In this document: in pieces, positions 40,292 to 51,493 of the stretch
How the letters are laid out: every line of letters begins with the position of its first letter
Position numbering within the stretch: the stretch's first letter is position 1
Assembly (NCBI GenBank): GCA_029582265.1
Contig: CM055819.1
Location: 39,856,761 to 39,920,760 of the forward strand
Length of the DNA: 64,000 nucleotides
Source: Zoroaster sp. YZ-2022
Taxonomy: Eukaryota > Echinodermata > Asteroidea > Forcipulatida > Zoroasteridae
Reading direction: 5' to 3'
Program-made: the position numbers and the translations under genes
Notes under the pieces: generated by a model
Databases searched by the model: none
Told to the model about the DNA's origin: nothing
The model's input: the letters and a program-made list of their open reading frames with translations, nothing else

Positions 40292-40664
40292 ATGTGACCC
40301 GCTCTGTCAAAATGAGTCGCAAGTCGCAAATTTGAAAAAGTGAGATTTCTGTGTGACTTAAAAATTTTTATTGAATGAAATTGACGTCAATTTCAGTCAA
40401 TAAAAAATTAAAATCAATGATTTTTTTTGTGAGTAGGTTGTTTCATTTCTGTCATTTGTTTTCCTTTCGAATGCTTGTTTTCCTAAGAATTCAATTGTGT
40501 TAATTATGCATATTATTGATTATTCAAAATGGCATATCTCCATAATGCAATACGTCACACACCTCCAACATATACCAAATTAAAGCTGATGATGTACTCT
40601 TTCCAGCCACATAGAAATCTCAATTTTCAAAATTTTTGATTCATTTTCACAGAGCGGGTCACAT
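40292..40664. mobile_element. MITE family M
   Basis: ATGTGACCCGCTCTGTCAAA and the complement CACAGAGCGGGTCACAT at the right; single copy seen. Confidence 0.8.
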
Positions 40665-40777
40665 GTTAATACATCCTCATGTGATCACCTCTCAACCAAT
40701 CAGAATTTCTCAACTTTCTTGGGCATTTATGTAATTGTTTTCAATATATTCTTGTCTATATGCTTCATGCATATCAA

Positions 40778-40790
40778 CGCCCTCTGCTGG
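40778..40790 (-). promoter_or_regulatory. CTCF-like core motif
   Basis: The minus strand reads CCAGCAGAGGGCG, a match to the conserved bilaterian CTCF core. A second match in the same orientation lies at 41286-41297. Such words also occur by chance and inside some repeats. Confidence 0.4.
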
Positions 40791-42368
40791 TAAAATAAGT
40801 CCTTTGCCGAGTGTGAGGGCAAGCTTAGACTTGTCTATAGGGCCAGTGATGCTTGAGCGCTGTTTATCGTTTTTTAATATTTGGTATAAATACTCGGCTT
40901 TATTCAGAGATAGCAAGCATGCTCTGCGTTTTTCGAAATGCAGAAATATTACTTGTACAACTGAAAAACATTAAATAGAAAAACTGCCATATGTGAAACT
41001 TAATAATAACTGTTTCTTTTTTAAATTGATGGTAAGCAATCAATCAAAAAAATATTTAATTATTGACTAATTAAGTGCCTCCTTAGAAAGGTGCCTGTGT
41101 AAAAACAAATCTTGATTAAGTGTGATTCTGTAATCTACATAACTATAATTTATAATTTAAAAGAAGATAATTTTTGGTTGTATCCATGGTTGAGGAAATG
41201 CCTGGTGCGATTTTTGAAATATTGAGATGGTGCCTGCAGTGCTGTATAATGGTTTATATTACAGTACAATTCTGAAGTGCTGGTAGCCCTCTAGTGGTGA
41301 AAGGGCACTCTCCATGGTGACTATTTATGTAATAATGTGTATGTACAAAACACTGATATTCTGTTATGCACTTGATAACTTTATTTCCAGCGCCGGAAAA
41401 TAGAGTCAATATTGCACGCCAATCTGTGATATGTGCTAATACCCTGGTGACAAGTTGCTGCTGTACTTAGAAAGATGCCCTCAGCAGGTAGTGCACGGAG
41501 CAGATTGGTTTAAGTGACGTGTTCTATGTTTGAGTTACAAGATTGGTTGTGAAAGTATTCTCTTTGCAAAGACGTTGGACATAGATTTTGAAATATATTA
41601 CAGCTGTTATTATCGAAATGTAAATAATCGTTAAGAACATTTGTATTTCAGATATATTTGTTTAATTAGGGCAACTTAATTCCAAGGATTAATTCCAAGG
41701 ATTTATTGAGAATTTTCAGGGGTTTGGATGTAGTTTCCTCTTCAGGGACGTTACCAGGGGAATCATGCAGTTAGTCCAATAAATCCCCCCTCCCAATGAA
41801 AAAAAAATAAAAATCTGCCAAACTTGATGCGGATGACCAATTATGCGAATACGAAGAAACATAAGTTTCTTATAACAACAGTATCGCCAAGCAAAAATCA
41901 CAATTTGCTAATCAAAAAAAAAGGTCAACATTTGCTGATCAGGAATGTTTCCTGTACATAGGTTTGAGGAGGTGCAGTGTGCAAGAGCTGTAACATGAAC
42001 AGCAGGATATGTACCTGGTATGCCAGCCTTGTTGCATGACTTTTGTTGTTGTTGGGTTTTGATCCAGCCCTGCTCAATCCCACCTACTTGAAATTCATCG
42101 TGCCTACTATTTTTTGTTCTGTTGTTTGCAGTCTTAATAAATTAAATCCGGTTGTTACCCTCACCCCCTTCTGATAATAGAGAACTTCCCGGTGCCCCAG
42201 CTTGAAGAATATTAGTGATGCCCGAGAAAATAAAGTGGGAAAACAATATTATAGTTTCTCATAAAGGGAAATGAATACATTTCTTACAGGTTGACTGTCA
42301 TGTCCGTCGACATTGTATATTAACTTGATATGATTTGCATGCACGTGCAGAACATGGCCTTATGTGTT
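40791..42368. other. Non-coding interval
   Basis: Apart from the CTCF-like word at 41286 I see AT-rich sequence with no convincing exon or bounded repeat. The 68-residue minus frame at 40710-40916 contains the first CTCF-like word and has no recognised homology. Confidence 0.5.
41286..41297 (-). promoter_or_regulatory. CTCF-like core motif
   Basis: The minus strand reads CCACTAGAGGGC, fitting the CTCF core. It lies between the TMC and fibrinogen-domain genes. Confidence 0.4.
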
Positions 42369-42720
42369 TAATAATAATAATAATGTGTGGACTTATATAG
42401 CGCACGTATCCACCAACTGAGTGGTGCTCAAGGCGCATTATATTATTACCCCTGCTCATAAGGCTCATAAATCATTCCTGAAACCATCTCAGCTCCCTGG
42501 GGAGTATACAGCTCAATTGCTGCCATTACAGCGCATATAGAGCTAATCAACCAACTCTGCCCTCACAGGTACCCATTTAATCCCTGGGTGGAGAGAAGCA
42601 ATTATGGTTAAGTGTCTTGCTCAAGGACACGAGTGTCACGGCCGGGATTCGAACCCACATTCTGCTGCTAACACCAGAACTTGAGTCCGGTAAGCTAGAC
42701 CGCTCGGCCACGACACTCCA
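42369..42720 (-). mobile_element. tRNA-Leu-derived SINE
   Basis: Minus-strand head TGGAGTGTCGTGGCCGAGCG, B box GGGTTCGAATCCC, body shared with 35612-35985 and tail (ATT)n. Clean A and B boxes. Confidence 0.9.
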
Positions 42721-42849
42721 TTAATTAATTATGGCTTGTGGGGTTTTTCTGTGTAAAACTTATGAATTTTAAATTGTTTATAGGGGAATGTGATGAGAAG
42801 TTTCATTCAAATACACCAAACCACCGTGGTATCAGGACTGCTTGTATGA

Positions 42850-43139
42850 TAAACCCTCCTACTACTTACAAGGGTCAAAATCAGTCGAAATGTTGATATA
42901 CTTGCACTTAATTAATGCACCTCAAAATTCAAACACTGTCAAAACTTACGTGTAGTAAGAACATTTACAGATCAAAATGAGTCAACAGTTTTTGTCTGGT
43001 ATTGCTCAGGGTGGTCAAAATGACAGTCAAAAATGCCCCCCTGTGTGAACATTTGGGTCAACAGTCAAAACAGGTAGTTGACTGATTTTGACCTCTATAG
43101 CTACTTGACACTAAAGTGCAGCTAGAGTAGGAGGGTTAA
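42850..43139. mobile_element. TTAA MITE family A, copy 6
   Basis: AAACCCTCCTACTACTTAC to AGAGTAGGAGGGTTAA; left TTAA mutated to TAAA. Confidence 0.85.
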
Positions 43140-44149
43140 AAGGGAATTTTATTAAAATTAATATTAAAATGTCCTACAATCATGTGACACATTGCAAGGG
43201 TTGTGAACGGCCTTAAAAGGTCCACCACATTCAATGGAACATTTACTTCAACAGTAACAATATTTATAGAATGCTTGAAGGCACAAAATCATTTTTTGAG
43301 ACATTTGGTGCGTTTTTGAGGGGTTTAATCTTCCATTGTATTAAAAAAGGGATAATTTTATTTTGTAGGCTTATCCCAGTACACCAGTGCCTTCTTTCAG
43401 TAACCAAACAATGTCTTCTCCGTTTAAACAGTCGAGAATGTCTAACTATGTCCAACTAACTACGAATTTGATAGGTTTATGGTGTAAATAAATTCTTTAC
43501 AAATTTTGAAAATATTAGTATGGACAAGTGAGTGTGTCTGTATGTTTCTCTTGTACATGCATGGACCCCAATTTGAGCTTAAAAGCAAATACAGGGTGTG
43601 TTTTCTATATGGTTTGATTATGTTTCGGACACCGGGATCACCCACAAGCCTGGGGCCGATTCATAGTGCATTTGTTATGCACACAAATTTGCTTCTGGAA
43701 GGTACTTTCCCATGTCCCCCCCCCCCCCCCCCCCATATTTCAAGTTCCTGAATTACCACCTGATTTCACTTGCATTTTACATTTTTAATCTGAAAAGTGT
43801 TATTTCCCTTTGTAGAAAGGAAAACAAATACGCATTTAAAAAAAAATAAAAAAATTCATAAGCCTTTAAAAGTGATTTAGTGAGGCGCCCCAAATCTTTT
43901 AAACCATACTTTTGCCGAATATGTTGTGGAATATTCGTTTTAAACTTTTATTGTTTTCCATCCTTCAAGGAAAACAAATCTACCTTGGAATTGTAAGTAC
44001 TGGGTTTTGTTTCTGTAGCTTTTCAATTACAATTGCTCTTTTTTGACTGAAATTAAACATTCTTTTGAGCCAGACCTGCTATCATTCTAACCACTTGTTC
44101 AGATAAAGTCAATGAAAATAACCTGTTACTTTTTTACTTGTTCTGAAGT
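43140..44149. other. Non-coding interval with poly-C tract
   Basis: No exon seen. A C18 homopolymer lies at about 43717-43734; otherwise AT-rich sequence. Confidence 0.5.
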
Positions 44150-44157
44150 ACATATTC

Positions 44158-44502
44158 TAGGGCTGTGTGTTTTTTAGTTATTTCGGGAACCGGATACCCG
44201 GGTACCCGTGATCAATTTTGTAAAAACACATAAATACTCCCGAATGTATAAAATAACCAATATGAACAAACAAAAGCCAGCAAGTCTGTGAAAGGCAGAC
44301 GGCAAATGTTACTTCAAAAGCCTTCATCTAAGTTTTCTTCATTTTGTTAGCAAAAAATCAGAGACTTCCATAATTTTGTGTGGCTTAAAAATAATATTCA
44401 GTCGGAATTTAAAAAAATGTCATTTACGGGTAATTGGAACCGAAAAATGGAACCGGGTAATGACATTTTTGGTCGGGTATCCGGATACCCGGCACAGCAT
44501 TA
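44158..44502. mobile_element. hAT-like MITE family U, copy 3
   Basis: TAGGGCTGTGTGTTTTTTAG to CCGGCACAGCATTA, with a perfect 8-bp duplication ACATATTC at 44150-44157 and 44503-44510. Confidence 0.9.
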
Positions 44503-44623
44503 ACATATTCATGCAAAATATAATTGCCATGTATATAGCACATCAGAATTATAGATTGTCAGGACTCTAACACCAGAATGTCTGGCTGTATAGATTGTCA
44601 GCTGTTTAGCACCATTGAAACAA

Positions 44624-44924
44624 TTAACCCTCCTATATACAGTGCAGTTGCCATAGAATTGTCAGACCTTTCAAGTTTGCTGTAGTGAAGGGTTTTGAAA
44701 GGTGAGAAAACTGTCTGACAAAAGGGACCTATGGAAGGTTTCGAAAGGTGTAACAACTCTCTGAACAAACTGGTGTTGAAATGTTTCAATACCTTTCAAA
44801 GGGTATTGAAAGGTGTGGTTGTTCAGTAGCAACAAATTCTGGAGGGTTTTAAAGGGTTCATAATAATTGATAGCCATTTTGGCCCGTAAGCAGATTTTGA
44901 AAGGTCAAACCATAGGAGGGTTAA
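44624..44924. mobile_element. TTAA element family F
   Basis: TTAACCCTCCTATATACAGT to AACCATAGGAGGGTTAA, 301 bp, intact TTAA; interior has repeated GTTTTGAAAGGTG words. Confidence 0.88.
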
Positions 44925-45106
44925 TGGAAGATTTATCAGGAACTGGGCATGTTACCTTTTTTCTCTTCCAATGCCACATTGCACAAGTGTGCATAGCATA
45001 GCAATATTCCATGGCAACTATTCTAGTAGGACCATCAGTGTATTGAATTATGAACGCTCTGGTAACACTACAATTATTTTTTATTAACTTTTAATGCTCT
45101 AAAATT

Positions 45107-45434
45107 GTGGGGTGCCATGGTCGAGCGGTTTAGTGCATCGGATTTGTGTTCTGATAGCCGAGTCGTCAGAGTGTGTGGGTTCGAAGCCTTGCCGCGACCA
45201 TGTTGCTTGTGTCCTTGAGCAAGACACTTTACCGTAATTGCTGCGAGGGCCGAATTGAACCCAGCCACTGGGGATGTACAAGCCAGTGCATGCTTAGTGC
45301 CGGTCCCGAGCCCGGATAAATGGGAGGGTTGCGTCAGGAAGGGCATCCGGCGTAAAACCTATGCCAAATCAAATATGCAGATCATGATCAGCTGTGGCGA
45401 CTCCTAACGGGAACAGCCCAAAGAGGACAACAAC
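45107..45434 (+). mobile_element. Full-length tRNA-Leu-headed SINE with LINE-like tail
   Basis: GTGGGGTGCCATGGTCGAGC head, B box GGGTTCGAAGCC, then a tail with GGAAGGGCATCCGGCGTAAA and GGCGACTCCTAACGGGAACA, resembling LINE 3' ends seen in animals. A perfect 17-bp duplication TTTAATGCTCTAAAATT flanks it (45090-45106, 45435-45451). Confidence 0.93.
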
Positions 45435-45533
45435 TTTAATGCTCTAAAATTACCTTGCAAAATCGAGCTGAAGATATATAAATGAGACCGTTTACACTAT
45501 TTCAGCTCTTTAGATTTCTTTGTTTTCTATCAG

Positions 45534-45830
45534 GCCTGTGATTTCTAAGGATTTTGTACAAATCTCCCTTTGCCTCAAAATTTTCTTGATAGAAGAGAAG
45601 TAGCCACCAAGGAAAGAAAGAAGTAGCCTGTATTGTATCCAAACCTCTAGTTTCTTGTTTGTGGGGATGTGGAGAGTCTGTAAATCCTCCAAAACTAAAC
45701 ATCCAGGAGGTTCAGGGGGCTTTGTCATCTAGACCAAAGGGAGACCAAGGCCCGCTACCCACAGGAGGTTCTGTCTTCTAGACCAAAGGGAGACCAAGGC
45801 CCACTACGCATATTTATCAGGATTTTTTAC
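45534..45830. repeat. Repeat family S, short copy
   Basis: GTGATTTCTAAGGATTTTGT, GGAAAGAAAGAAGTAGCCTG and CATCCAGGAGGTTCAGGGGG match 19710-20310 but with one to two units in place of seven. Confidence 0.75.
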
Positions 45831-45957
45831 TTTTGTCAAATCATACCCTGATCTATCTAGTAAAGTCTTCACTGTATGAATGCTCTGTTAACACAATTGC
45901 TACTAGTTTATATGCTCCGAAGTCGTATTTTTGTTGTTGAATATATCTTGCGCAAGG

Positions 45958-46165
45958 TTAAAGGGGCAGTATCGTCACGATCAGAGTAGACTTTCAACTG
46001 GGCATGGAATCGGTGTCCTAGTTTAAGATGAACGCAATGACTGAAAATTACTGGCTCATTTATGCAGCAGAAACGGTAATATGACCTTATCATGTGGGAA
46101 ATTATTTTCAGTCACTGAGTTAATCTAAAACAAGCACTCCATTTCCGTGCCATGATGACTATCTA
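45958..46165. mobile_element. TTAA element family J, copy 2 (3' decayed)
   Basis: TTAAAGGGGCAGTATCGTCA at the left; the body ACTGAAAATTACTGGCTCAT matches the opposite strand of 39386-39608; right end lost near CCGTGCCATGATGAC. Confidence 0.75.
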
Positions 46166-46407
46166 TACAGAGATTTTTCAGCATTATCGAGTTTTGAATG
46201 TTCTGTTAAAGATACATCACCCATCCACAAAAATCCGCCTACAATTAGTGACAGTTAATTAAAAATACAAACTAATAAAATGATGGGTCATCGTTTTAAT
46301 CCGCAGCTTGCACGAGGACGTGTGCACTCTTCAGATTGGCCAGCGCGGCGCGGCTGTCAATCAGAATCAAGCGCATTTTAAATATCGCTTTTTTTTGTTC
46401 GTTTATT

Positions 46408-47437
46408 TTAACCCTCCTGTTACTGTACATGCCAAAACCTGTCAAATTTGCACTGTGTAATAAGTATAGGGCCCACAGCATTAACCTGCCAATGCATGTC
46501 ATAACACTTGTATAGCAAGTACATCCACATGCCAAAACCCTTTGGAGGGTTTTGAAAGGTGCTGATACTAAGTCATAAAGTAAGCTAAGTCTGTAGCAAG
46601 TACACCTACATGTTGGAAGGTTTTGAAAGGTATTGGCACTAAGTCTTAAAGTAAAGCTAAGTAATCCTCAATAAAGTTCATCCAACTGTCAAAACCTTTC
46701 AGAAGGTGCCTGAGCTACCCTGTACATAAACAGTAATCCCTAAGATATACACATCTATCAGTCTATTACTTGCCAAAGGGATTTGAAATGTGCTGTGACT
46801 AACAGTAAACAGTTATGTACACAAACTATGTATAGTACATATGACATAAAACACAATAAAGAGGGCCACTTTCCTACCGTCACGTTAGCAGTTTTTCTAA
46901 TGGTTGTAAAAATTATTTAAATGTCTGAAACCATCCAAAAAGAATTTCAACATTTGAATAGACATGCATGCTTATCCTAAAGATAATTTGAGTTGATTAT
47001 TACTATTATTTTTTTAATTACCCTAAAATTTCCATCAACAAATGGACGGAAAAGTGAGGTAACTTTTTCCTTCCAATTTTTATGGAAATTTGAGGGTAAG
47101 AAAATAAATTTAAAAATAAAAAAATAAAAATAAATTAACTCAAATTAGTTCTAGTATAAGCCTGCATGTCCATTCACATGTTGAAACACTTTTTGGTCGG
47201 TTTCAGGTACTTAAAAATAAATAACAACCATTGGAAAAACTGCTAACGTGACGGATGCAAAGTGGCCCCCTTTATTGTGTTTTATGTCATATGGTAGTAT
47301 ATCTACACCACCTTTCAAAACCTGCCAGTGTAGTGCATAGTGAAGCAACTACATAACCTTTCAAAACCCTCCGGCCGACAGGTTTTGAAAGGTGCTGTTA
47401 TCTAGGCCCAAAACTTTAATTTTTATAGAAGGGTTAA
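46408..47437. mobile_element. TTAA element family G with nested MITE
   Basis: TTAACCCTCCTGTTACTGTA to TATAGAAGGGTTAA. Interior words TTTTGAAAGGTGCTG link it to family F. Split by 46838-47293. Confidence 0.8.
46838..47293. mobile_element. Nested MITE family P
   Basis: CATATGACATAAAACACAAT and its complement, with arms continuing through GGGCCACTTT and CGTCACGTTAGCAGTTTTTC. Confidence 0.85.
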
Positions 47438-48142
47438 TAATGATATTCGTTCGCTTTTTTAAATTCTATTTTTTGGGTCTCTTGAACCAAACACTGGCAA
47501 TATATCTTTAACACAAATTGTAAGCTGAATCATTTCAGAAAACTAATAATGATGGTCGCTTATAACACTACTATACCCATGTGACTTCTTTGAAATCTAA
47601 CACGAGTGCGGCCTTCAGTATTATTAAGTATTGAATGTTCATGAACACACGTTCAAAGATTTGACCATGGATCAGGTGTAACTGGAACAACGTGCCCAGA
47701 CGCAGTAGTGGTCGATTACAGTCAATTATAATGTCATGCAGGTGATGTTACAATAGAAGTTCGCAAATCATTTCTATCTCCTTGACCCAGTTTGGTGTCT
47801 AATTCAATTTTGGGGAGTGGAATTAAATTGTATTTTATTACTGACTTCAAGAGCAATCACTATGTCTACAGACTGCCTGGTTTGACACCTTCTGTAAAGC
47901 TTGTGTGATATTTACCAGTGACTAATCGAATCCACAGTATCATTGCACAACACCTTTGTGCGAGTGGTTGATGGGAACATCAACCAATCGGAGGCTATAT
48001 CTTCCTCACTGACGCAAAGACATTGACCAATCACAGACAACTTTATGTTTTAACATTTTAGAATAAACCAATCAAATTATTTTTTTCATTTAGAACTGAT
48101 TTCCCGAGTGACCAATCAATGCCTCCGTTTTTAGATTAAGAG
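47438..48142. other. Upstream region of the fibrinogen-domain gene
   Basis: No bounded repeat or exon recognised. CCAATC/CCAATCA words recur (about 47980-48115), which could be promoter CCAAT motifs or chance. Confidence 0.35.
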
Positions 48143-48152
48143 TAAATAAAAG
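48143..48152 (+). promoter_or_regulatory. Possible TATA-like box of the fibrinogen-domain gene
   Basis: TAAATAAAAG lies about 200 bp upstream of the ATG, with a pyrimidine-rich possible start region CTTCACTTTCTCAC some 25 bp downstream. GATCAAG followed by GTATTT near 48200 could be the donor of a 5'-UTR intron ending at the ACCACAG before the ATG. This is inferred only from spacing. Confidence 0.3.
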
Positions 48153-48354
48153 ATGAAGCACAACTTCACTTTCTCACTGTCTTGTGCTGTGAGGATCAAG
48201 GTATTTTCACTTCGCAGTGATCCACTGATTATGTAAAATATTTTGCGGACTTAACACTTTAGAACTGATCTATCTATTTCAGTGCCTTTTAAAAGTAATT
48301 TGTCCCTTAATCAACTTACTTGAACAATATTTTGAAAATTGCTTTACCACAGAA

Positions 48355-49401
48355 ATGATGCAGCAGGAAAAATTGACGCGTGCTCTTCAATTAAAAATGA
48401 CTTTGTTTTGTTCAGTGTTGATACTATTAGCACAAGTGGTAAGCATTGGCAGTCAAAGGCTAGAACACAAGTGGTTTGGTGCAGCAAACAGAGCCCTCAA
48501 AAACTTTGTGTACATGAAAGAAACTGTACCCAACCATGTCATCTGTGGCCGAGACTGCAGCATGGATAAGCGTTGCAAGTCGTTCAACTACCACACAAAG
48601 AATAAACTGTGCGAGCTGAACCAAGCTACGAGGGCTCAGCATCCTGAAGACTTCTGTGAAGCTCAAGGGGCTGTGTACTTCGATGCAAATGGGAACACTC
48701 CTCACTTATCGTTGGCTGATAGTTCACAGGCTGACAAAAGGAGTTGTAAGAAGCTGATGCAGGAAGGTCATCGCACAAGCGGTGTCTACTCGATCTACCC
48801 AGATGGATGCGATGCGGGTCTGCAAGTCTACTGCGACATGGACACCGACGGCGGGGGATGGATCATGTTTCAGCGACGGCTGGACGGCAGCGTGGACTTC
48901 AACCAGGAATGGACCCAGTACAGGTCTGGCTTTGGTAATCTGTCTGGGGAATTTTGGCTGGGCAACGAATATTTGGTCAATCTGACATCTGATGAGTCTC
49001 ATGGAATGTGGCAGCTACGGGTGGATCTAGAAGATTGGGACGGGAAAACACCGTGGGCAAAATACGAAAATTTCAAAATATCTTTGGAAACTTTCGCTCT
49101 ACATATTGGACAATATGATAACAGCAGCACTGCAGGAGATTCCCTTACCAATTCACACAATGGCAGACCCTTCTCGACAAAGGATAAGGACAATGATGAC
49201 TGGGTAACGGGAAACTGTGCACTGAACCATGCAGGAGGATGGTGGTTCAGTACATGTAACCAAACCCATGAATGCCGATTAAATGGTTTTTATATCCCAG
49301 ACAACCGCCCAGTTGCTTGGGAGGGCATTGTGTGGAAAGTGGGATTAGAGCCCGTTGTTTCTTTAAAAAAATGCAGCATGAAAATGCGTGAAACTGCATA
49401 A
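48355..49401 (+). CDS. Secreted PAN/apple plus fibrinogen-related domain protein
   Basis: A 348-residue open frame in one exon. A hydrophobic signal-like stretch MTLFCSVLILLAQVVSIGS starts at Met15, so translation may begin at 48397. Residues about 60-105 form a PAN/apple-like module with cysteines at 64, 68, 74, 86 and 101. Residues about 130-345 are a fibrinogen C-terminal domain: SGVYSIYPDG, VYCDMDTDGGGWIMFQRR, the calcium-site region DKDNDD (277-282), CALNHAGGWWFSTC and the end KKCSMKMR. Members of this family are extracellular lectin-like recognition or adhesion proteins; the ligand is unknown. Odd points: an extra cysteine at 307 in an insertion after the WWF block, and no intron in the coding part, whereas vertebrate relatives have several. 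ACCACAG just before the ATG could be the end of a 5'-UTR intron. A TTAA element begins 25 bp after the stop. Confidence 0.92.
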   Translation: MMQQEKLTRALQLKMTLFCSVLILLAQVVSIGSQRLEHKWFGAANRALKNFVYMKETVPNHVICGRDCSMDKRCKSFNYHTKNKLCELNQATRAQHPEDFCEAQGAVYFDANGNTPHLSLADSSQADKRSCKKLMQEGHRTSGVYSIYPDGCDAGLQVYCDMDTDGGGWIMFQRRLDGSVDFNQEWTQYRSGFGNLSGEFWLGNEYLVNLTSDESHGMWQLRVDLEDWDGKTPWAKYENFKISLETFALHIGQYDNSSTAGDSLTNSHNGRPFSTKDKDNDDWVTGNCALNHAGGWWFSTCNQTHECRLNGFYIPDNRPVAWEGIVWKVGLEPVVSLKKCSMKMRETA

Positions 49402-49425
49402 ACTTTTAAGTAAATTATTTGGCTT

Positions 49426-49691
49426 TTAACCCTAACCACCCCAAATCCATCAAAATCCTCCAAGGGGCTCTTTTTTGGAAAAAAATTCAGCACTGTTGGA
49501 AACTGGTACTTTCACCTCTTCAAAAGGGACAAAATTACTATATGGCAAGAAGTACAGGCCATAAGTGCTGAATATGAAAGATCAATGAAAATGCATGGTG
49601 CATGTTGAAGATAAGGGCATGTTTCCAAAAGTGCACTGGTGGATTTTGGAGGATTCAGGAAGGTTCCTAGCCAGAATACCTAGGGGGTTAA
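49426..49691. mobile_element. TTAA MITE family B2, copy 2
   Basis: TTAACCCTAACCACCCCAAA to CCTAGGGGGTTAA, opposite orientation to 1513-1741. It lies in the presumed 3' UTR of the fibrinogen-domain gene. Confidence 0.88.
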
Positions 49692-49884
49692 GCGATACTA
49701 GAACTTAATTTTCAAGTGTTTTTTTTTTCAAAATGTTTTCAAAATGTAAACCTCAAACTGCTTAATGTAATCATGGAATTATTCAAAATTTCCAAATATC
49801 TTATACCTGCCTTTAATGTCAACAAAACACTGGTACAATTGATGACTTTTTCAACCAAAAGGGGACAAAAGTTATATTTATCAT

Positions 49885-50185
49885 ATAAGGCCAAAAAAAA
49901 ATTTTTCCGGTTTCTGGTCATCGGTGGGTTTCAAAATCTGTACAGTAATGCGTTTTTTGTTTTTTTTTGCCAACAGGGAAATACGTGACACATTATATAC
50001 GCGGGGACCAAATTTTCCATATACAAAGTATGGTGGCTAAGATCGAGAGGCCTCACAAATCTGGCAAACGTTCATACCCTTATGTGAAAAAGTCGTTTAA
50101 AGCACAGCACGGCAGAATTCCAATCGATCCAGCAATTTTGGCTGCAATTGGAGACCAGAAACCGGAGACTTTTTTGGGGGGCCTA
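49885..50185. mobile_element. MITE family W, copy 3
   Basis: AAGGCCAAAAAAAAATTTTT, CCGGTTTCTGGTC and the inverted GACCAGAAACCGGAGAC ... GGGGGGCCT. Confidence 0.7.
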
Positions 50186-50560
50186 AACTGTATTATAAAC
50201 TCAAAGTCTTTTGTCAACTTACATATCTAACTGAACTGACTGAAAGCCACCATTTTTAAGTATTGAATGTCAAATTTGAATTATTAAAATTTCGTTCTTG
50301 AAAATACGAGACTCATTTTCCTTGATGACGGGAACTGTTATTTGAAAATCCAAATGTAAATGGGGAAACATCTCAATGGGAAACATCTCAGTGGTGTTCG
50401 TGAAATTCAAATACAATTGTTGTATTGGTGTAATGATGAGTGTTACTTTGGCTCAAACTGACATTTCTAAGCAATGTACAAAACACTCGGTGCTTGTGAT
50501 TCCCTATGAAGCATATCCACAAGATAATCAGGTGGGATTGGGACCCAAGACCTCCTGATT

Positions 50561-50800
50561 ACTAACCCTAACCTTCCCAAATCCTCCAAAATCCACTTTG
50601 CCAAAGTGAAGGATTTTGAAGGATGGAGGTTACATGCTACATGCTCTTTGCTAAAGTGAAGGATTTTGGAGGATTGAGGTTATTAGGCATACTTGCCTTT
50701 CAATGGTACATGTACATCCATGTTTGTTGTAGTGATTGCAAGGGCAGTGCTTGGGTCAGTGGACACTGTTTATTGCTCCATGCATGCAGGGAGGGGCCAC
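50561..50800. mobile_element. TTAA MITE family B, copy 4 (right half replaced)
   Basis: TAACCCTAACCTTCCCAAAT at the left; matches 59499-59899 up to CATGCATGCAGGGAGGG, where a different array takes over. Confidence 0.85.
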
Positions 50801-51060
50801 TGTAAAAAGGGGGTGGGGCCATTGCAAAAAGGGGGTGGGGCCACTGCAAAAAGGGAAGCATATACAAAAAGGGGTGGGGCCATTGCAAAAAGGGGGAGGG
50901 GCCACTGCAAAAAGAAGCATATACAAAAAGGGGTGGGGCCATTGCAAAAAGGAGGGCCACTAAAAAAGGGGGAAGGGCCACTGCAAAAAGAGGAAGCATA
51001 ATGTAAAAAGGGGGAGGGGCATACTGCCAAAAAATGTTGGACACAAATGGAGGGGGCATA
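50801..51060. repeat. Tandem array of AAAAAGGGGGTGGGGCCA units
   Basis: Units alternate CACTGCAAAAAGGGGG, CATTGCAAAAAGGGGG and a longer form with AAGCATATACAAAAAGG. It starts at the break in family B copy 4. Confidence 0.88.
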
Positions 51061-51289
51061 GTCCTTTTTGCCACACTGAATCCACTCCCTGGCTACTGTT
51101 GGTGATGCATGAATAGTACAATCACACCTCCTTATCCAAACAAGATAAGTCGTATTCTGAACACGTTATCAACATTGCTATTTATGGATATGCTACGGTG
51201 CTAAGGTGCCGTGGTACCATGGCGCATATACACGCAGTCAACAACCCCAACAATGGGACAATAAATACACCACACTCCTAGTGTCCTCC

Positions 51290-51493
51290 CTATATCTGTT
51301 CCTTCAATTTGAAGGCACCAACCTCCGGCTCTGGCATGATATTTATAAATGTCCTCATCATCTCCTCATCGGATAATGTCGGAGCCACCGACTTCCCAAA
51401 GACGGTGTCTGGCTTAGGGATCCAGCGTTCATGAGTAAAGTACACCTTACCGGCAACCTGAGCGGAGAGGGTCTTGTCTCTTCCCTTTGTGAC
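51290..51493 (-). CDS. MRPL27: MRPL27 last exon with stop
   Basis: Acceptor TCACTTGCAG. Encodes VTKGRDKTLSAQVAGKVYFT, HERWIPKPDTVFGKSVAPTL, SDEEMMRTFINIMPEPEVGA and FKLKEQI then TAG. GRD.TL.A.V.GKV is shared with bacterial L27; the remainder matches the animal mitochondrial extension ending TFKL. Confidence 0.93.
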   Translation of the reverse strand, partial: VTKGRDKTLSAQVAGKVYFTHERWIPKPDTVFGKSVAPTLSDEEMMRTFINIMPEPEVGAFKLKEQI

